Positions 62,514 to 64,000 of a DNA stretch of 64,000 bases are shown piece by piece; the stretch's first letter is position 1, and each line of letters starts with the position of its first letter. The notes below the pieces were generated by a model, which was not told the DNA's origin, searched no databases, and saw only the letters and a list, made by a program, of their open reading frames with translations. The stretch is from Amycolatopsis jiangsuensis (GTDB taxonomy: Bacteria > Actinomycetota > Actinomycetes > Mycobacteriales > Pseudonocardiaceae). Location: the NCBI RefSeq assembly GCF_014204865.1, contig NZ_JACHMG010000001.1, positions 4,738,501 to 4,802,500 of the forward strand, given 5' to 3'. The position numbers and the translations under genes were made by a program.

Positions 62514-64000
62514 TCAACCGGCGCCGAGGCACACGAAAGGGCGGCGCAGCGGGTCCACCGCCACCGCGTCGGCCAGGGCCTGCGCGGGTGAGGTGCCGTC
62601 GACGAGCCTGCGGTGCAGGTCGGCCATGGTGTCCGCGGCGGCCCGGTCACCGACGCGGGCCACCGCGCCGATCACCGTGCGGGAGCCGCTGGCCAGCAGC
62701 GTGCCGGCGAACCCCAGCGCTTCCTCACCCGGCCGGATGTGGCTCATCGCCAGCTCGCACGCGGCCAGCACGACCCGCTCCGGCGGGTGCACGAGCCGCG
62801 TGGTCTCGTGCGCGAAGAGTGGTCCGTCGACGAGTTCGACCCGGGAGAACAACGCGTTCGCCGGCTCGTGCGCGCCGTGCGCGACCAGGTGCGCCAGCCC
62901 GGCGCCTTCGAGCGCGGACAGGACCGCGGCGCTGGTCGCGTCGTCGCCCTCGACCAGCTGAGCGTCGGGGTAGACCGAGCGCAGCTTGCTCACCTCGCCG
63001 ACCGCGCCCGGCACCCCCGGGCCGCCGGTCAGCAGCACCGGTCCGTCCCCGGTCGGGCGCTGCGCGGTGATCCACGCGGTGGCCGACGGCGCGATCGACA
63101 CCGGATGCCCGCGCAGCGAAGGCAACGCACCCCACGGCATCGCGTACAACTGTCCAATGGGGACGATGATGATCTCGCGGTCGTCCAAGGTTTTCACCAG
63201 TGGCGCGGAAATCAGCGCGTCGAGCTTGTCCGCACGCCGGCGCGCGGACGCGGCGACCGTCTCGGCCAGCATCGGCGGCAGCTGGTCCGGCGCGAGGGCG
63301 TCGAGGTCGGCGTGCAGCTGCCGGGCGGTCTCCACGATGTCATCCAGCGGCCCGAGTTTCAGCAGCCGGAACGTGCCCCGGTCGACGACCAGCGAGTACA
63401 GCTGTCCGTTGTAGGACACCAGGCTCAGCAGTACCCGGTCGCCGAGCGCGGCGACCACCTCGTCGGGGGTGGCGACCGGCCGCGGACGGCCCCACCGGCT
63501 GGTGTACCAGCCGAGCCGGGTCGCCTCCCGCTGCAGGGCGACGTAGCGGGATTCCAGCGCCCGCACCGGTTCTCCGGCCAGTCGGGCCCGCTGGATCGTG
63601 CGCTGCACATGCCGCATTTCGCCGATGTGCTTGGCCAGCACGGGATCCTCGATGACCGGCAGTGGTTCGTAGCGGTACACCTGCGCCCGGGTGCGTTCCA
63701 GCCAGGCGAACATCCGGCGGGCACCGGCCGCGTTGCGCCGCGCGCGCCGCAGCACCAGCCGCATCGCCAGCCTGCCCAGCTCCGCACCGTGCACGGCGGT
63801 GCCGCACAACAGGTCCAGACCACCCATCCGGTCGCGGATAGTACCCAGCTCGCGCAGCCCGGCCCGGGCCTGCGCCAGCGCGGACCGCGGCCGGTCCTCG
63901 GCCACCGCCAGCTCCGCCCGGCACAGCCGGAACAGCATCCGGTGGTCGACCGGAGTCGTGGCGCGCGGACGCGGGACCCGCGCGAGCACCTCCGCCGCTT
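62514..64000 (-). CDS. CHAT-domain protein, N-terminus outside the window
   Basis: About 495 residues visible; the frame is open at base 64000. The visible N-terminal part is helical (RLCRAELAVAEDRPRSALAQ, AGLRELGTIRDR) and fits TPR-like repeats. The C-terminal CHAT protease domain has the catalytic His in LVAHGAHEPAN and the Cys in VVLAACELAM, with ALGFAGTLLASGSRTVIGAV following. CHAT proteins are caspase-like peptidases, often the effector in signalling or immune modules. Neighbours to the right are not visible, so partners cannot be judged. Confidence 0.88.
   Translation of the reverse strand, partial: AAEVLARVPRPRATTPVDHRMLFRLCRAELAVAEDRPRSALAQARAGLRELGTIRDRMGGLDLLCGTAVHGAELGRLAMRLVLRRARRNAAGARRMFAWLERTRAQVYRYEPLPVIEDPVLAKHIGEMRHVQRTIQRARLAGEPVRALESRYVALQREATRLGWYTSRWGRPRPVATPDEVVAALGDRVLLSLVSYNGQLYSLVVDRGTFRLLKLGPLDDIVETARQLHADLDALAPDQLPPMLAETVAASARRRADKLDALISAPLVKTLDDREIIIVPIGQLYAMPWGALPSLRGHPVSIAPSATAWITAQRPTGDGPVLLTGGPGVPGAVGEVSKLRSVYPDAQLVEGDDATSAAVLSALEGAGLAHLVAHGAHEPANALFSRVELVDGPLFAHETTRLVHPPERVVLAACELAMSHIRPGEEALGFAGTLLASGSRTVIGAVARVGDRAAADTMADLHRRLVDGTSPAQALADAVAVDPLRRPFVCLGAG

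Overview
The window is a high-GC, densely coded actinobacterial chromosome segment. Family-level clues are a complete conservon (NIT-domain kinase, roadblock protein, DUF742 protein, small GTPase), a Methyltransf_19 enzyme, many GTG starts, ATGA/GTGA-coupled operons and GAAGGCCTCC/GGAGGCCTTC-type hairpins. Together they point to Pseudonocardiaceae, most likely Amycolatopsis or a close relative. That placement is inference; no rRNA or other marker is present. I saw no tRNA, rRNA, CRISPR array, transposase or phage gene. Base composition looks even, so most of this reads as accessory chromosome rather than a recent island.

Layout. 1-11.1 kb: two paralogous secreted alpha/beta-hydrolases (the first cut by the window edge) flank an amino-sugar uptake operon: GntR/UTRA regulator, lipoprotein binding protein, two permeases, BadF-type sugar kinase, NanE epimerase and a neutral-ceramidase-like hydrolase. 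11.3-20.6 kb: a Tat-exported glycosidase-like protein, an OmpR-type two-component system, a secreted protein made of three 20-residue repeats, MerR regulator plus aldo/keto reductase, a small secreted protein, an ABC-2 drug-type exporter and an MFS transporter divergent from a FadR-type regulator. 21.4-31.8 kb: PPOX flavoprotein, cytochrome P450, acyl-CoA ligase, a four-gene resistance-like operon (AraC, VOC, short class II UvrA, aminoglycoside phosphotransferase), a MOSC-reductase-ferredoxin fusion and a CGNR regulator. 31.9-36.0 kb: dehalogenase-like hydrolase, a DUF427 gene that looks frameshifted, an SDR without the catalytic Tyr/Lys, a VOC protein, a second DUF427 protein and two membrane proteins.

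36.4-42.85 kb holds the most interesting system: a ramCSAB/amf-like class III lanthipeptide operon. It has a LanKC synthetase, a 47-residue His-rich precursor gene at 38980-39123 with two Ser-x-x-Ser-x(2-3)-Cys motifs, a strong hairpin, and two ABC half-transporters. The junction between the two transporter genes has been tandemly duplicated, leaving a 58-codon hybrid ORF that is ATGA-coupled on both sides.

43.15-47 kb is the conservon. 47-49.6 kb carries a tryptophanase-like lyase and an indole (DMATS-type) prenyltransferase, a probable prenyl-indole mini-cluster. 49.9-64 kb contains a DinB protein, an isolated PcaB-like cycloisomerase, a DUF4383 membrane protein with an Ala/Pro-rich tail, MarR regulator, methyltransferase, patatin-like lipase, VOC/PadR pair, FadH-like enone reductase, TyrA, an Rv0909-type antitoxin-like protein, a FUSC exporter, an SRPBCC protein and the C-terminal part of a CHAT-domain protein running off the right edge.
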